The notes beneath the pieces are model-generated. The model was not told the DNA's origin and searched no databases. It was given only the letters and a program-made list of their open reading frames with translations. This document shows positions 54,622-64,000 of a stretch of DNA of 64,000 nt, piece after piece. Position 1 is the stretch's first letter. The number at the start of each line of letters is the position of its first letter. The position numbers were made by a program, and so were the translations under genes. This DNA is from Crocinitomicaceae bacterium (GTDB lineage Bacteria; Bacteroidota; Bacteroidia; Flavobacteriales_G; Salibacteraceae), in assembly GCA_002707155.1 (NCBI GenBank), contig PAME01000025.1, forward strand, positions 83,902-147,901, given 5' to 3'.

Positions 54622-54843
54622 TTACAGATCCCAAACAGAGTGCTTACTACTTTTGAAAAATGATCGGTTCTCTAGAAAAAAAGCAAAAACTAAGTACAAG
54701 ATTAATGGTGAACCAAATGTGATAAATGAAAGATAAATGAAGTACTTACGGATAATAGTGGTCCTTATCCCTAGTTTTTGACCCAAGTATTCACAAACAC
54801 CAAATGCTTGTTTTTCAAAAAAGGCCTGTATACGTTCTATCAC
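54622..54843 (-). CDS. PspC-domain protein
   Basis: 73 residues with the PspC pattern GVCEYLGQKLGIRTTIIRKYF and a membrane helix (LSFITFGSPLILYLVFAFFL). PspC proteins sense envelope stress in some bacteria. It overlaps DUF2851 by four bases and is followed by the channel gene, so it is in the same transcript. Confidence 0.85.
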   Translation of the reverse strand: MIERIQAFFEKQAFGVCEYLGQKLGIRTTIIRKYFIYLSFITFGSPLILYLVFAFFLENRSFFKSSKHSVWDL

Positions 54844-56114
54844 GTTTTTAAAATTTGATTACCTATACCGCAAAATAAGCATTTTTTTTTCGAACAGTAG
54901 CTGTTTTTTAGTTCAATCAATGCCTGCGTTTTTCCAGCTGATGCTGCCTCAATTCCAATCAACTCCCATCTTTCAATTATGCTGTTTTTCTCAGGTTCAA
55001 TAGCATCAAAAAGCTCGAGACTTTGATTTAATAAGCGATCATCGTTTATCCATTTGGCATAAAAAAATTGAAATGGGAGAATACTATTAATAAATATTCC
55101 ATCGATTGATTTTCCACCCATTGCATTAATGCCATTAACCTTAGGCTCTTGAATTCTATGATGACTTTTCCAATATCCTGTTGAGTCAACTTTCAAAACC
55201 CTTGTCAACTCTATAATTATTTTGTCTCCCATAAGCTCTAGTATGGGCCTTTTAATAGATACCAAGAAATTAATTAACTGAATAATTCTTACAAATGGCT
55301 GATTGGCTGGACGGACAGCACCTCTGACCCAGAGCTTGCTTTCCATAACTTCCATACCGTACTTCGATTTTTGAAACTCAAACAGTTTAATTAATTTTTG
55401 GATATAAAAGTGGTTTGCCGTTTTAGGCAGGAAGCCCGCTGTGCCAAGAAATAACGCTTCAACATTTTCTGCACCTTGTTGACTCTCTTTTTCAAATGCA
55501 GAATAGCCTATTCTATTTACTAAAATATTAAATGCGTCAGCATTTTTTTTAAACCCAAAACCCATGCAAATCACTTCAAAAAACGTTTGATTCCAATGAA
55601 ATCCGCTTTTCTCAAAAATATTGTTTATGAATTCTGTTTTTCGTTCAACCCGCTCAACTAGCAGGCGATCTAGCCAAGAATTAATAAGGAAAGAATCTAT
55701 ACTTTCTATTTCATTCTCACATGGAACCCACTTTTCACTTGACATGAGAAGGTTGTATTGTTCTAACAATTTTTGCGATAAACTTCCTTTTAATTCTAAA
55801 GTTGAAATTTTTTGGAAGGTCAATTCTTCAATCTCAGTATCCTCAGTATAAACGATATGTAATATTATGTTTTTGTACTTAGGGTTCTCAGAATGTTTGT
55901 GTTTAAGCCAATCGCTAGAATTTATGTGGATTTCGACATTTCCAACCCACTCTACATTCCCAATTTTCAATCTAGCGTTCAAAAAATCTGGTCCATCTGC
56001 ATTGTTTTCAATTCCTGGTTGAATAATTGAAATTGATTCGCCTTGTAAAGTCTTTAAATACTGTTCGGAAATCAACTTGTACTTCCATATAAAATGAAGC
56101 AGTTCCTCTTTCAC
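54840..56114 (-). CDS. DUF2851 family protein
   Basis: 424 residues, typical Bacteroidota DUF2851: FIWKYKLISEQYLKTLQGES, GPDFLNARLKIGNVEWVGNV, VHINSSDWLKHKHS-type block (here EIHINSSDWLKHKH), and a C-terminal Cys cluster (CSKKKCLFCGIGNQIL) suggesting metal or nucleic-acid binding. Function unknown. It lies between pyrF and PspC with two- or four-base spacing. Confidence 0.88.
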   Translation of the reverse strand: MKEELLHFIWKYKLISEQYLKTLQGESISIIQPGIENNADGPDFLNARLKIGNVEWVGNVEIHINSSDWLKHKHSENPKYKNIILHIVYTEDTEIEELTFQKISTLELKGSLSQKLLEQYNLLMSSEKWVPCENEIESIDSFLINSWLDRLLVERVERKTEFINNIFEKSGFHWNQTFFEVICMGFGFKKNADAFNILVNRIGYSAFEKESQQGAENVEALFLGTAGFLPKTANHFYIQKLIKLFEFQKSKYGMEVMESKLWVRGAVRPANQPFVRIIQLINFLVSIKRPILELMGDKIIIELTRVLKVDSTGYWKSHHRIQEPKVNGINAMGGKSIDGIFINSILPFQFFYAKWINDDRLLNQSLELFDAIEPEKNSIIERWELIGIEAASAGKTQALIELKNSYCSKKKCLFCGIGNQILKT

Positions 56115-56116
56115 AT

Positions 56117-56950
56117 TTAAATGATTTTATTAGTCTTTAGATGGTCATGCATTTGCAGTTGAAGTTTTTGGGCTTCTTGCCCTGCCCTTTCAGCAAAATC
56201 TACATCGGCTGAAGCATAGATAATTCCACGAGAAGAGTTCACTAATAAACCACAATCCTTATTCATGCCAAATTCCACTACCTCACTTAAGCTTCCGCCT
56301 TGACTCCCGACACCAGGCACTAAAAAGAAGTGATTTGGCACCTGTTTACGGACTGCTGCAATATCAACACCCCTTGTAGCACCAACTACAAACATCAGGT
56401 TGCTGTCCGTTCCCCAAGTTTTAACGGTACTTGCTACTTCTTCAAATAACCGTTTGGAATTTGTAAGTTCTTTTTGCTGAAAATCGATTGAGCCCGGATT
56501 ACTTGTTAAGCCGAGCACAATTGCCCACTTTTTCTCAAATTCCAAAAACGGTTTGACGGAATCTGCTCCCATGTACGGAGCAACTGTTATTGAGTCAAAG
56601 TCGAATCCAGAACTGGATTTATCAAAAAAAGCTTTTGCATACATATTTGCAGTATTCCCAATATCACCACGTTTTGCGTCAGCAATGGTGAAACATTCTT
56701 TTGGGATAACTTCAAGTGTTTTTCTAAGACTTTCCATGCCCTCTGAACCTCTTGACTCGTAAAAAGCAATATTAGGCTTATAAGCAACTGCATATGCTTT
56801 GGTCGATGCTATAATGGCTTTATTAAACTCAAAAATAGGATCCTCTTTTCTAAGTAAATGAGTTGGAATCTTTTTTATATCGGAGTCTAGCCCAACACAG
56901 AGGAAAGATTTTTTAATTTTTATTTGTTCAATTAATTCTTCTCTCGTCAT
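56117..56950 (-). CDS. pyrF: orotidine 5'-phosphate decarboxylase
   Basis: 277 residues, the longer subfamily-2 form. The catalytic motif DAKRGDIGNTA and substrate block FLCVGLDSDIKKIP are present; phosphate loop GVGSQGGS follows. It makes UMP, the last de novo pyrimidine step. Three bases behind prfA. Confidence 0.95.
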   Translation of the reverse strand: MTREELIEQIKIKKSFLCVGLDSDIKKIPTHLLRKEDPIFEFNKAIIASTKAYAVAYKPNIAFYESRGSEGMESLRKTLEVIPKECFTIADAKRGDIGNTANMYAKAFFDKSSSGFDFDSITVAPYMGADSVKPFLEFEKKWAIVLGLTSNPGSIDFQQKELTNSKRLFEEVASTVKTWGTDSNLMFVVGATRGVDIAAVRKQVPNHFFLVPGVGSQGGSLSEVVEFGMNKDCGLLVNSSRGIIYASADVDFAERAGQEAQKLQLQMHDHLKTNKII

Positions 56951-56953
56951 TTT

Positions 56954-58036
56954 TTACAGAGATAATCCAGCCTGAAGCTTTTCAGCATTTTCAGCCAATT
57001 TCAATGCCTCAACAATTTCATCAATATCACCATTAATGATGTTATCAAGGTTATAAAGTGTTAGACCAATTCTATGATCGGTTACTCTACCCTGAGGCCA
57101 ATTGTAGGTTCTTATCTTAGCAGAACGATCGCCGGAGGAAACTTGTGACTTTCTCTCAGTAGCTCTTTCTAATTCTTGCTTTTCAAATTCCACCTCATAA
57201 AGCTTGGAACGAAGCACTTTCAGTGCTTTGTCTTTATTTTTATGCTGAGATCGACCGTCTTGACATTCTACAACTATCCCCGAAGGAATATGTGTCAATC
57301 GCACTGCTGACTCCGTTTTGTTAACGTGCTGCCCTCCTGCTCCAGATGAACGATAAGTATCAACCCGAATATCGTCTTTCCTCAATTCAATTTCAACGTC
57401 ATCAACCTCAGGCAAGACTGCTACAGTAGCAGCAGAGGTATGAACGCGACCTTGACTTTCTGTGGCTGGAACACGTTGCACTCGATGCACTCCTCTTTCA
57501 AATTTCAAAACACCAAATACAGCATCACCACTAAGTGAAAATGAAATATCCTTATAACCTCCGGACGTACCTTCGTTTACTCCAACAATCTCAGCCTTCC
57601 AACCTTTTCGTTCAGCAAATTTAGAATACATACGATAAAGGTCTCCAGCAAATATGCTTGCTTCGTCGCCACCAGTTCCTGCGCGAATCTCAACGATAAC
57701 ATCTTTGGCGTCTTCAGGATCTTTTGGGATGAGAAGTACTTTTATTTGTTCTTCTAAACTTACTTTTTTAGGACCCAATTCATCGAATTCCATCTGGGCC
57801 ATTTCTTTAAAATCTGCATCCTCGTTAGAAGATAATATCTCTCTTGCAGATTCCAGATTCCCTATAACATCTCGATACTCTTTGTATTTTTCTTCAATCT
57901 CCTCAAGGTCTTTATATTCCTTGTTGAGTTTGACGTATCGTTTCATATCTGCAATAATCTCAGGATCCACGATATAATCAGACACCTCTAAAAATCGATT
58001 GTGAATATGCTCTAATTTTCCTAATAAATCCGACAT
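56954..58036 (-). CDS. prfA: peptide chain release factor 1
   Basis: 360 residues, normal size. The stop-codon reading tripeptide lies in RVPATESQGRVHTS (PAT) and the catalytic loop is SSGAGGQHVNKTES (GGQ). It terminates at UAA and UAG. It is followed by pyrF after three bases and preceded by purM after two. Confidence 0.97.
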   Translation of the reverse strand: MSDLLGKLEHIHNRFLEVSDYIVDPEIIADMKRYVKLNKEYKDLEEIEEKYKEYRDVIGNLESAREILSSNEDADFKEMAQMEFDELGPKKVSLEEQIKVLLIPKDPEDAKDVIVEIRAGTGGDEASIFAGDLYRMYSKFAERKGWKAEIVGVNEGTSGGYKDISFSLSGDAVFGVLKFERGVHRVQRVPATESQGRVHTSAATVAVLPEVDDVEIELRKDDIRVDTYRSSGAGGQHVNKTESAVRLTHIPSGIVVECQDGRSQHKNKDKALKVLRSKLYEVEFEKQELERATERKSQVSSGDRSAKIRTYNWPQGRVTDHRIGLTLYNLDNIINGDIDEIVEALKLAENAEKLQAGLSL

Positions 58037-58038
58037 AA

Positions 58039-59208
58039 CTAGTACTGAAATTTTCCGTGTTTGGATTCAATTGTTAACTTCTTGGAATTGCTCGGCTCAA
58101 CTCTCCCAACAATTTGAGCTTCTACATTGAACGATCTCGAAATCGCTAATATACTCGAAGCTATTTCTTCTGGACAATAAATCTCCATTCTATGTCCCAT
58201 ATTGAAGACTTTATACATTTCCTTCCAATCCGTTCCAGACTCCTCCTGAATAAGCCTAAAGAGAGGTGGAGTATCAAATAAATTGTCTTTTACAACATGA
58301 ACCTTATCAACAAAATGTAAAACTTTTGTTTGAGCGCCACCACTGCAATGAACCATCCCAGAAATTTCTTTTCTATGATTCTTTAGTACTTCTTTAATTA
58401 TTGGTGCATAGGTCCTTGTTGGACTAAGTACAAGTTTTCCAGCATCCGTAGGCGAGTTTTCGATCTCATCCATCAGCAATTTTGAGCCAGAATAGACTAG
58501 TTCATCAGGAACAGAAGGATCAAAAGTTTCAGGATACTTTTTAGCAATCAATTTTGAAAATACGTCATGGCGAGCAGAGGTTAGTCCATTACTTCCCATT
58601 CCCCCATTATACTCTGTTTCATATGAAGCCTGACCAAATGAAGCTAACCCAACTATTACATTTCCTGGTTTTATGTTGCCATTATCTACAACATCAGATT
58701 TTCTAATTCTTGAAATAACAGTGGAGTCAACTATAATCGTTCGAACCAAATCACCCACATCAGCTGTTTCTCCACCAGTTGAAAAAACTTCAACTCCATT
58801 TTGTCTTAAACTATCAAGTAACTCCTCGGTTCCACTAATAATAGCAGAAATTACTTCGCCAGGTATAAGGTTCTTATTTCTTCCTATTGTAGAGGAAAGC
58901 ATGATTTTTTCTGTTGCACCTACACAAATCAAATCATCAATATTCATGATCAAGGCATCCTGAGCAATACCTTTCCAAACAGAAATATCTCCTGTTTCTT
59001 TCCAATAAGCATATGCGAGAGATGATTTTGTCCCCGCCCCATCAGCATGCATCACAATACAATGCTTTTCACTTCCGGTAAGGTAGTCTGGAACAATTTT
59101 ACAAAATGCCTTAGGAAACAATCCCTTATCTACATTTTTTATTGCGTTGTGAACATCGGTCTTATCAGCCGATACTCCTCGCAAGTCATATCTTGATTTT
59201 GTTGTCAT
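58039..59208 (-). CDS. purM: phosphoribosylformylglycinamidine cyclo-ligase (AIR synthase)
   Basis: 389 residues, the Bacteroidota-length AIR synthase. Landmarks: MHADGAGTKSSLAYAYWKET, a metal-binding IDDLICVGA, TGGETADVGDLVRTI and NVIVGLASFGQASYE. It makes AIR in purine synthesis. It heads the run to the K+ channel and is separated from the PorE-like gene by a strong terminator. Confidence 0.92.
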   Translation of the reverse strand: MTTKSRYDLRGVSADKTDVHNAIKNVDKGLFPKAFCKIVPDYLTGSEKHCIVMHADGAGTKSSLAYAYWKETGDISVWKGIAQDALIMNIDDLICVGATEKIMLSSTIGRNKNLIPGEVISAIISGTEELLDSLRQNGVEVFSTGGETADVGDLVRTIIVDSTVISRIRKSDVVDNGNIKPGNVIVGLASFGQASYETEYNGGMGSNGLTSARHDVFSKLIAKKYPETFDPSVPDELVYSGSKLLMDEIENSPTDAGKLVLSPTRTYAPIIKEVLKNHRKEISGMVHCSGGAQTKVLHFVDKVHVVKDNLFDTPPLFRLIQEESGTDWKEMYKVFNMGHRMEIYCPEEIASSILAISRSFNVEAQIVGRVEPSNSKKLTIESKHGKFQY

Positions 59209-59221
59209 TTAGCAATAAAAA

Positions 59222-59247
59222 AAGGCGTCTCAAAATTAAGACGCCTT
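59222..59247 (-). terminator. terminator between the PorE-like gene and purM
   Basis: AAGGCGTCT and AGACGCCTT form a 9-bp stem with an eight-base loop; the A-run at 59217-59223 is a U-run on the minus strand after the stop at 59295. Confidence 0.82.
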
Positions 59248-59294
59248 AAATATTTATGGGTACTTATTCGAAATTAATAAGCTACCTAATTTCT

Positions 59295-61400
59295 TTATTG
59301 GTTTCCACCAGCTCCCTCATTCTCTTGACCTCCGTCAACGGGAACTTCAGGTTCAGAAGGAACATAATCATCTCTTAAGATAGAGAATACTGTTCTACGA
59401 TTTGCTTGGTGAGCAGCCTCTTTTTCTTGTTTTGTTGGCAATGAACCAATAAATGCTTCATCGTAAACTACTGTCTTGCCATTTTTAGTTAATCTTAAAG
59501 GTGAGGTTTCACCCATACCTTTTGCAACCATTCTTTCTGCGGCAATTCCCTTAGAAACCAAATAATCAACACAACTTTGAGCTCTCTTCTGCGATAAAAT
59601 CTGATTTTTATCATCTCTACCTCTAGCATCAGTGTGCGCAAGAAGTTCAATCACAATATTTGGATTCTCAATTAGGACTTGGTACAAATCATTCAAACTA
59701 TCCTTTGAATTAATTTTATCGGTAACCATTAAATCCCACTTTGCTACTTCATACAAAACAGTACTAAATTTAATTTCACCACAATTTGAACATTGCAGCT
59801 CGAAATCATGCACAAACGCCGTAGATTTAGCCATCCCAACCGTGGTTTCCTGACCTTTTCCGGCTAAGTAGCCTCTTTTCTTGTAATCTGTTGATTCACA
59901 ATCATCTGATATATTTTTTGCGGGAGACGGTTTGGAAACCACTATTGTATATGAAGTATTCTCAGCTATATATCTATCACTATTCTCTTTTTCATCGAAC
60001 TTATAAAATCCTTGAGCATCAGTCAATGCCTCTACCGAGCTTCCATCAGTACCAATCAATTTCACAATTGCCCCGGCAATTGGCTTTTTACAAGCAACAT
60101 CCTTTATAGATCCTTGTAAAGCATATATAATTGGAGGAAGTTTAAAAGAATATATATCATCACCACCTTTACCACCAGCTCTATTTGAGGTAAAAAAACC
60201 TTTTTCTTTATTATCTATAAACACGATACCAAAATCATGAGATGGGCTATTCAATGGGTATTTCAAATTTTCAACTTTACCCCATTGATTTTTACCAGTT
60301 TGCTCCGCTTTGAACATATCTAAACCACCCATACCGAGGTGACCTGAAGAAGCAAAATATAGCGTTCCATCTTTTTTGATAAAAGGAAACATCTCATCTC
60401 CTGGCGTGTTAATGCTTTCTAAATTTTGAGGTTCTCCCCATGAGTCCGATTCTTTATCCCAAGTAACAAACCAGATATCCTTTCCACCTTTTCCGTTTGG
60501 AGCATTGGAAGAGAAAAACAACAACTCATCTTTTTCACTAATGGACGGGTGACCAACGGTAACAGAGTCATCAAAAAATTTCATTTTGACAGGTTCAACC
60601 CAATCAGTAGCTCTTTTAGTTGCTTTCCAAATTTCACAACCTTGAGACTTATTCTTTTCTATCGGACAATGCGTATAATACATCTCCTTGTCTCTATAAG
60701 TAATGGTTGCGGATCCTTCATTAAATTCAGTATTTATAGGAGCTGCTAAGGGTTTAGCAATACTCCACTTACCTTTTCGGTCTTGTTCTGAGAAAAACAA
60801 ATCAGAAAATGATTCACCAGAACGGCTATCCAGTTCGTTACCCATGGTACCAGGCCGAGATGAGACAAAAATCATTTCGTCTTTCTTTCTTCCCATAAGT
60901 GTAGGTGAATAATCATATTGCTTTGAATTCAATTGAGACTCATTCTCAACTAAGTAAGCTGTAGGTTTTTCAGTCCATTTTTCCGCTTTTTCACAAGCTA
61001 AAAAGCCTTCTTGTCCTTTGGGATCTGAGAGGACTAATTGTTTGTATTGATTGTAATACTCCTTTGCCTCAGAATATTTGCCTGTTAATCTATGTGTCTC
61101 TGCTAAATGAAAGAAGAGCAATGGCTCTTCCTCGCCATATTTAGCCTTTTCAGACTTCAAATACCACTCAATAGCCATTTCAGGATTCTCAATTAGCCTG
61201 TAACATTCACCAATTCGAAAAATAATCCTAATTTTTTCAGACTTCTTTTTCTCTTTTGTGTAAGCCTTCTTGTAGAGGTCTACAGCCGTGAAATACGACT
61301 CACTTTTCCAATTATTATCAGCTTCCTGAGTGTAGTTCTTTTGAGCAGATAAAAGAGTTACGAGGAAAATAGAGAAAAATAACGTTAAGGCTCTTTTCAT
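59295..61400 (-). CDS. PorE-like OmpA protein (TPR, PD40 propeller, OmpA domain)
   Basis: 701 residues. The signal peptide is about 1-19. TPR-like helices (about 25-130) are followed by a PD40/WD40-type beta-propeller (MIFVSSRPGTMG, LLFFSSNAPNGKGGKDIWF, LYFASSGHLGMGGLDMFK), a carboxypeptidase-regulatory-like domain (IAGAIVKLIGTDGSSVEA), and an OmpA peptidoglycan-binding domain (ELLAHTDARGRDDKN, LSQKRAQSCVDYLVSKGI, ending in an acidic tail). This order matches PorE of the type IX secretion machinery, so it may anchor that machine to the wall. Several proteins in this window use this export route. Confidence 0.88.
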   Translation of the reverse strand: MKRALTLFFSIFLVTLLSAQKNYTQEADNNWKSESYFTAVDLYKKAYTKEKKKSEKIRIIFRIGECYRLIENPEMAIEWYLKSEKAKYGEEEPLLFFHLAETHRLTGKYSEAKEYYNQYKQLVLSDPKGQEGFLACEKAEKWTEKPTAYLVENESQLNSKQYDYSPTLMGRKKDEMIFVSSRPGTMGNELDSRSGESFSDLFFSEQDRKGKWSIAKPLAAPINTEFNEGSATITYRDKEMYYTHCPIEKNKSQGCEIWKATKRATDWVEPVKMKFFDDSVTVGHPSISEKDELLFFSSNAPNGKGGKDIWFVTWDKESDSWGEPQNLESINTPGDEMFPFIKKDGTLYFASSGHLGMGGLDMFKAEQTGKNQWGKVENLKYPLNSPSHDFGIVFIDNKEKGFFTSNRAGGKGGDDIYSFKLPPIIYALQGSIKDVACKKPIAGAIVKLIGTDGSSVEALTDAQGFYKFDEKENSDRYIAENTSYTIVVSKPSPAKNISDDCESTDYKKRGYLAGKGQETTVGMAKSTAFVHDFELQCSNCGEIKFSTVLYEVAKWDLMVTDKINSKDSLNDLYQVLIENPNIVIELLAHTDARGRDDKNQILSQKRAQSCVDYLVSKGIAAERMVAKGMGETSPLRLTKNGKTVVYDEAFIGSLPTKQEKEAAHQANRRTVFSILRDDYVPSEPEVPVDGGQENEGAGGNQ

Positions 61401-61554
61401 ACGATTTAAATACTTTTATTAAACGCTTAATAAATTTAACCAAAGTTAAATTAAACAGTTAATTAATAGATAAAAAAGGCGCTAAAATACTTTATTCTGT
61501 CGTATAAACAAGTATTATCACCTCTAGAATTGACTAAATATATCGATTTTTGAT

Positions 61555-63741
61555 CTACTTTGTAAATAACATTTCACGATATTTTGGCACTGGCCATAAC
61601 TCATTATCGACTAATATCTCTAGTTTATCGATGTTGTACCGTATTTCATCAAAACATGAAAAAACGTTGTCACAATAAGATTTAGCTTGATCTGCTGCAT
61701 CCTCAATAGAATTGGCCGTTTTCCTAGCTTTACGCATTTCCTCTACCTTCGACTGAAGAAAATTAATTCGTTCAGCAATTTCATCAATGATACGCAGCTG
61801 ACCTGAACATTTTTCTTTGAATTTAGCACCAAATACTTCTTTAAGTCCTAGAACATTGTTAACTAAGACAGACTGATACTCGACAGTGGCGGGGATAATT
61901 TGATTTAACACCATATCTTGCAAGCACCTTGACTCTATCTGCACTTTCATCCTATAAAATTCCTGTGCAATTTCATAGCGGGCTTCTAACTCAATTTCAC
62001 TAAAAACACCATGTTTGTTAAACAAATTTTTAACTAAATCGGTAGTCATAAAATCCAGCGCATAAGGTGTAGTTTTTACGTTTTTCAATCCTCTTTTTTC
62101 CGCTTCTTTAACCCACTCTTCGCCATATCCATCTCCTTCAAAACGAATTCTCTTAGATTCAACGATATAATTTTTAATTACGAAGAAAATAGCATCATCT
62201 TTTTTCTCGCCTTTTTTGATTAAAGCATCGACATCAGTTTTAAATTGTGAGAGTTGTTCCGCCATAATTGTATTCAATGTAATCATCGCAGAAGCACAAT
62301 TACTATTAGATCCTACTGCTCTAAATTCAAATTTATTTCCTGTAAACGCAAAGGGTGAAGTTCGATTTCGGTCCGTATTATCCAACATAATATCCGGAAT
62401 TTTTCCAATTCTCAATTTTAGATCAGTTTTTTCATCTGGAGAAAGTTTCGCTTTACTCACTTTCTTTTCTACTTCGTCTAATACAGCTGAAAGCTGCGAG
62501 CCAATAAAACAAGAGATAATCGCGGGAGGGGCTTCATTAGCTCCTAATCTATGATCATTACCTGGAGTTGCAATAGTAGCCCTCAGAAGATCGTCATATT
62601 TATGAACTGCAGCGATTGTATTAACAAAAAAGGCCAAAAACCTTAGGTTTGTTTTGGGATTAACGCCCGGGCTAAGTAAATTTACACCGGTATCTGTTGC
62701 CAAGGACCAATTGTTATGTTTTCCCGAACCATTCATTCCTTGAAAGGGTTTCTCATGCAAGAGCACATGGAAATTATGCTTAATAGCAACTTTTTCCATT
62801 ATATCCATTATTAATTGATTGTGATCTACTGCAATATTTACCTCCTCGAACATTGGGGCTAACTCAAATTGATTTGGAGCTACCTCATTATGTCTTGTGG
62901 TGACAGGAATCCCTAATAAATGGGATTCTGTTTCAAAGTCCTGCATAAATGCCATTATTCGATCCGAAATTGCCCCAAAATAATGATCGTCCAACTGCTG
63001 CCCTTTTGAAGATGAGTGACCAAAAAGAGTTCTTCCAGTCATCACTAAATCTGGTCTAGCATTAAATAAGCCAGAATCAACTAGAAAATATTCTTGTTCC
63101 CAACCCAAAGTAGGAACAACTCTTGAAACATTTTTATCAAAAAACTTCATAACATCAAGTGCCGCTTTTTCAACAGCTGCACTTGATTTTAGCAAAGGTG
63201 CCTTATAATCTAATGCTTCTCCTGTATAGGAAACAAATACAGTTGGAATGCACAAAGTCTTACCAATTAAAAAAGCAGGAGAAGTTGGGTCCCAAGCAGT
63301 GTAACCTCTAGCTTCGAAAGTATTTCTAATACCTCCGTTTGGAAAACTTGATGCATCGGGTTCTTGCTGAACTAAAGCACCACCTCCGAATGATTCAATT
63401 GCTTTTCCATTCGATATTGGCTCCATAAAAGAATCGTGTTTCTCTGCCGTTCTTCCCGTTAAAGGCTGAAACCAATGTGTATAATGTGTAACACCTTTTG
63501 TCATAGCCCAGGCCTTCATAGAGGAAGCAACTTGGTCAGCTACCTTTCGTTCCATTCGAATACCTTTCTCAGATGAATTCATAACGCTTCTAAAGGCTTC
63601 CTTTGATAGATACTCTTGCATCTTTCCAGTATTAAAAACATTTTCTCCAAAAAAGTCAGAGACTTTATTTGAAGGCGGAGTTTGCCAATTTGGGGTTCTT
63701 TCAGCTAATTTTTCTAGGGCAGCAAAACGTAAAGTGGACAT
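61555..63741 (-). CDS. glnN: type III glutamine synthetase
   Basis: 728 residues, the long GSIII form. The glutamate/ATP-binding blocks are present: GWEQEYFLVDSGLF, TRHNEVAPNQFELAPMF, GMNGSGKHNNWSLATDTG, and RTSPFAFTGNKFEFRAVGS. It makes glutamine from glutamate and ammonia in the cytoplasm. No GSI gene is nearby. The gene lies upstream of the 5S terminator and has its own promoter candidate. Confidence 0.95.
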   Translation of the reverse strand: MSTLRFAALEKLAERTPNWQTPPSNKVSDFFGENVFNTGKMQEYLSKEAFRSVMNSSEKGIRMERKVADQVASSMKAWAMTKGVTHYTHWFQPLTGRTAEKHDSFMEPISNGKAIESFGGGALVQQEPDASSFPNGGIRNTFEARGYTAWDPTSPAFLIGKTLCIPTVFVSYTGEALDYKAPLLKSSAAVEKAALDVMKFFDKNVSRVVPTLGWEQEYFLVDSGLFNARPDLVMTGRTLFGHSSSKGQQLDDHYFGAISDRIMAFMQDFETESHLLGIPVTTRHNEVAPNQFELAPMFEEVNIAVDHNQLIMDIMEKVAIKHNFHVLLHEKPFQGMNGSGKHNNWSLATDTGVNLLSPGVNPKTNLRFLAFFVNTIAAVHKYDDLLRATIATPGNDHRLGANEAPPAIISCFIGSQLSAVLDEVEKKVSKAKLSPDEKTDLKLRIGKIPDIMLDNTDRNRTSPFAFTGNKFEFRAVGSNSNCASAMITLNTIMAEQLSQFKTDVDALIKKGEKKDDAIFFVIKNYIVESKRIRFEGDGYGEEWVKEAEKRGLKNVKTTPYALDFMTTDLVKNLFNKHGVFSEIELEARYEIAQEFYRMKVQIESRCLQDMVLNQIIPATVEYQSVLVNNVLGLKEVFGAKFKEKCSGQLRIIDEIAERINFLQSKVEEMRKARKTANSIEDAADQAKSYCDNVFSCFDEIRYNIDKLEILVDNELWPVPKYREMLFTK

Positions 63742-63767
63742 AAACTTACAAATTAAGGTTCAAAATG

Positions 63768-63798
63768 CAAATCTAGGCTATTTTCAAGGGGGGTACAA
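63768..63798 (-). promoter_or_regulatory. promoter of the glutamine synthetase gene
   Basis: TAGATTTG (63768-63775) matches the -7 box. A TTG in the -33 position (63796-63798) lies 20 bases upstream, giving correct spacing. Start of transcription would be about 20-25 bases before the ATG. Confidence 0.55.
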
Positions 63799-63913
63799 CG
63801 ACAAAAACAATAAGATTTATCCACATACCCCCGGAAATATCTATAGTAAATAGATAAATAAGGCTTCTTAGGTTGGCTTACTGTTAATATCTATTGAATA
63901 TAGGTCAAAAAAA

Positions 63914-63942
63914 AGCCCCTATCTGTATTACAGATAAGGGCT
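63914..63942 (-). terminator. terminator of the rRNA operon
   Basis: AGCCCCTATCTG and CAGATAAGGGCT pair with one mismatch around TATTA; the A-run at 63907-63914 is the U-run on the minus strand, after the 5S 3' end. Confidence 0.85.
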
Positions 63943-63953
63943 TAATTAGAAAA

Positions 63954-64000
63954 CCGGCGACGACCTACTCTCCCGCCTGGTGAGGCAGTACCATCGGCGC
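63954..64000 (-). rRNA. rrf: 5S rRNA, 3' end (partial)
   Basis: The minus strand reads GCGCCGATGGTACTGCCTCA and on to GGGAGAGTAGGTCGTCGCCG, the conserved 3' part of bacterial 5S rRNA. The 5' part and the 23S and 16S genes lie past the right edge. Confidence 0.93.

Overview
The window reads as chromosomal DNA of a member of the Bacteroidota, most likely a Flavobacteriales-type organism. Evidence: several secreted proteins end in a type IX secretion sorting domain (YPNP motif near the C-terminus); the 2-oxoacid dehydrogenase E1 subunits are fused; there are DUF2851, DUF349 and DUF3467 proteins, a class III glutamine synthetase and a PorE-like OmpA protein; and the -7 boxes fit TAnnTTTG with no Shine-Dalgarno sequences. 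Species cannot be assigned from sequence alone.

Layout. 1-725 (minus): hpt and the start of adk. 811-4709 (plus): a signalling cluster with a TPR/PAS histidine kinase split by an in-frame TAA, a LuxR-type regulator broken by a one-base frameshift, a receiver-like protein lacking its phosphoacceptor Asp, and an intact CheY-like receiver. 4786-7402: a DPP-IV-type peptidase and an NTF2-like protein. 7468-9990 (minus): a large secreted LamG protein interrupted by an in-frame TAG.

10139-17598: an integrative element of about 7.5 kb inserted in the 3' end of tRNA-Pro(GGG). It is bounded by a 23-bp perfect direct repeat and carries a tyrosine integrase, a serine recombinase, an excisionase-like HTH protein and poorly characterised cargo. 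Inside it, a structured repeat of roughly 115-150 bp occurs three times, each copy ahead of a cargo gene. A second, broken copy of the HTH/coiled-coil gene pair is split by a cargo gene that has a 17-bp direct repeat on both sides. This cassette-like layout is the most unusual feature of the window.

17832-34232: housekeeping and envelope genes in mixed orientation (lamin-tail secreted protein, YihY membrane protein, thioesterase, E1, DUF349, NamZ-like protein, LolE-like permease, cystathionine beta-synthase, metal-receptor fold protein, patatin/BamA-like protein, DUF3467).

34294-47357 (minus): the classic block tRNA-Thr-Tyr-Gly-Thr, tuf, tRNA-Trp, secE, nusG, rplK, rplA, rplJ, rplL, rpoB, rpoC. 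47531-53534 (minus): hpf, xerC-type recombinase, rpsU, then a group of AGCS symporter, HhH protein, apt and acyl-CoA dehydrogenase. 53599-59208 (minus): a tight run purM, prfA, pyrF, DUF2851, PspC, K+ channel. 59295-61400: PorE-like protein. 61555-63741: type III glutamine synthetase. The right edge holds the 3' end of a 5S rRNA gene and its terminator, so an rRNA operon lies just outside on the minus strand.
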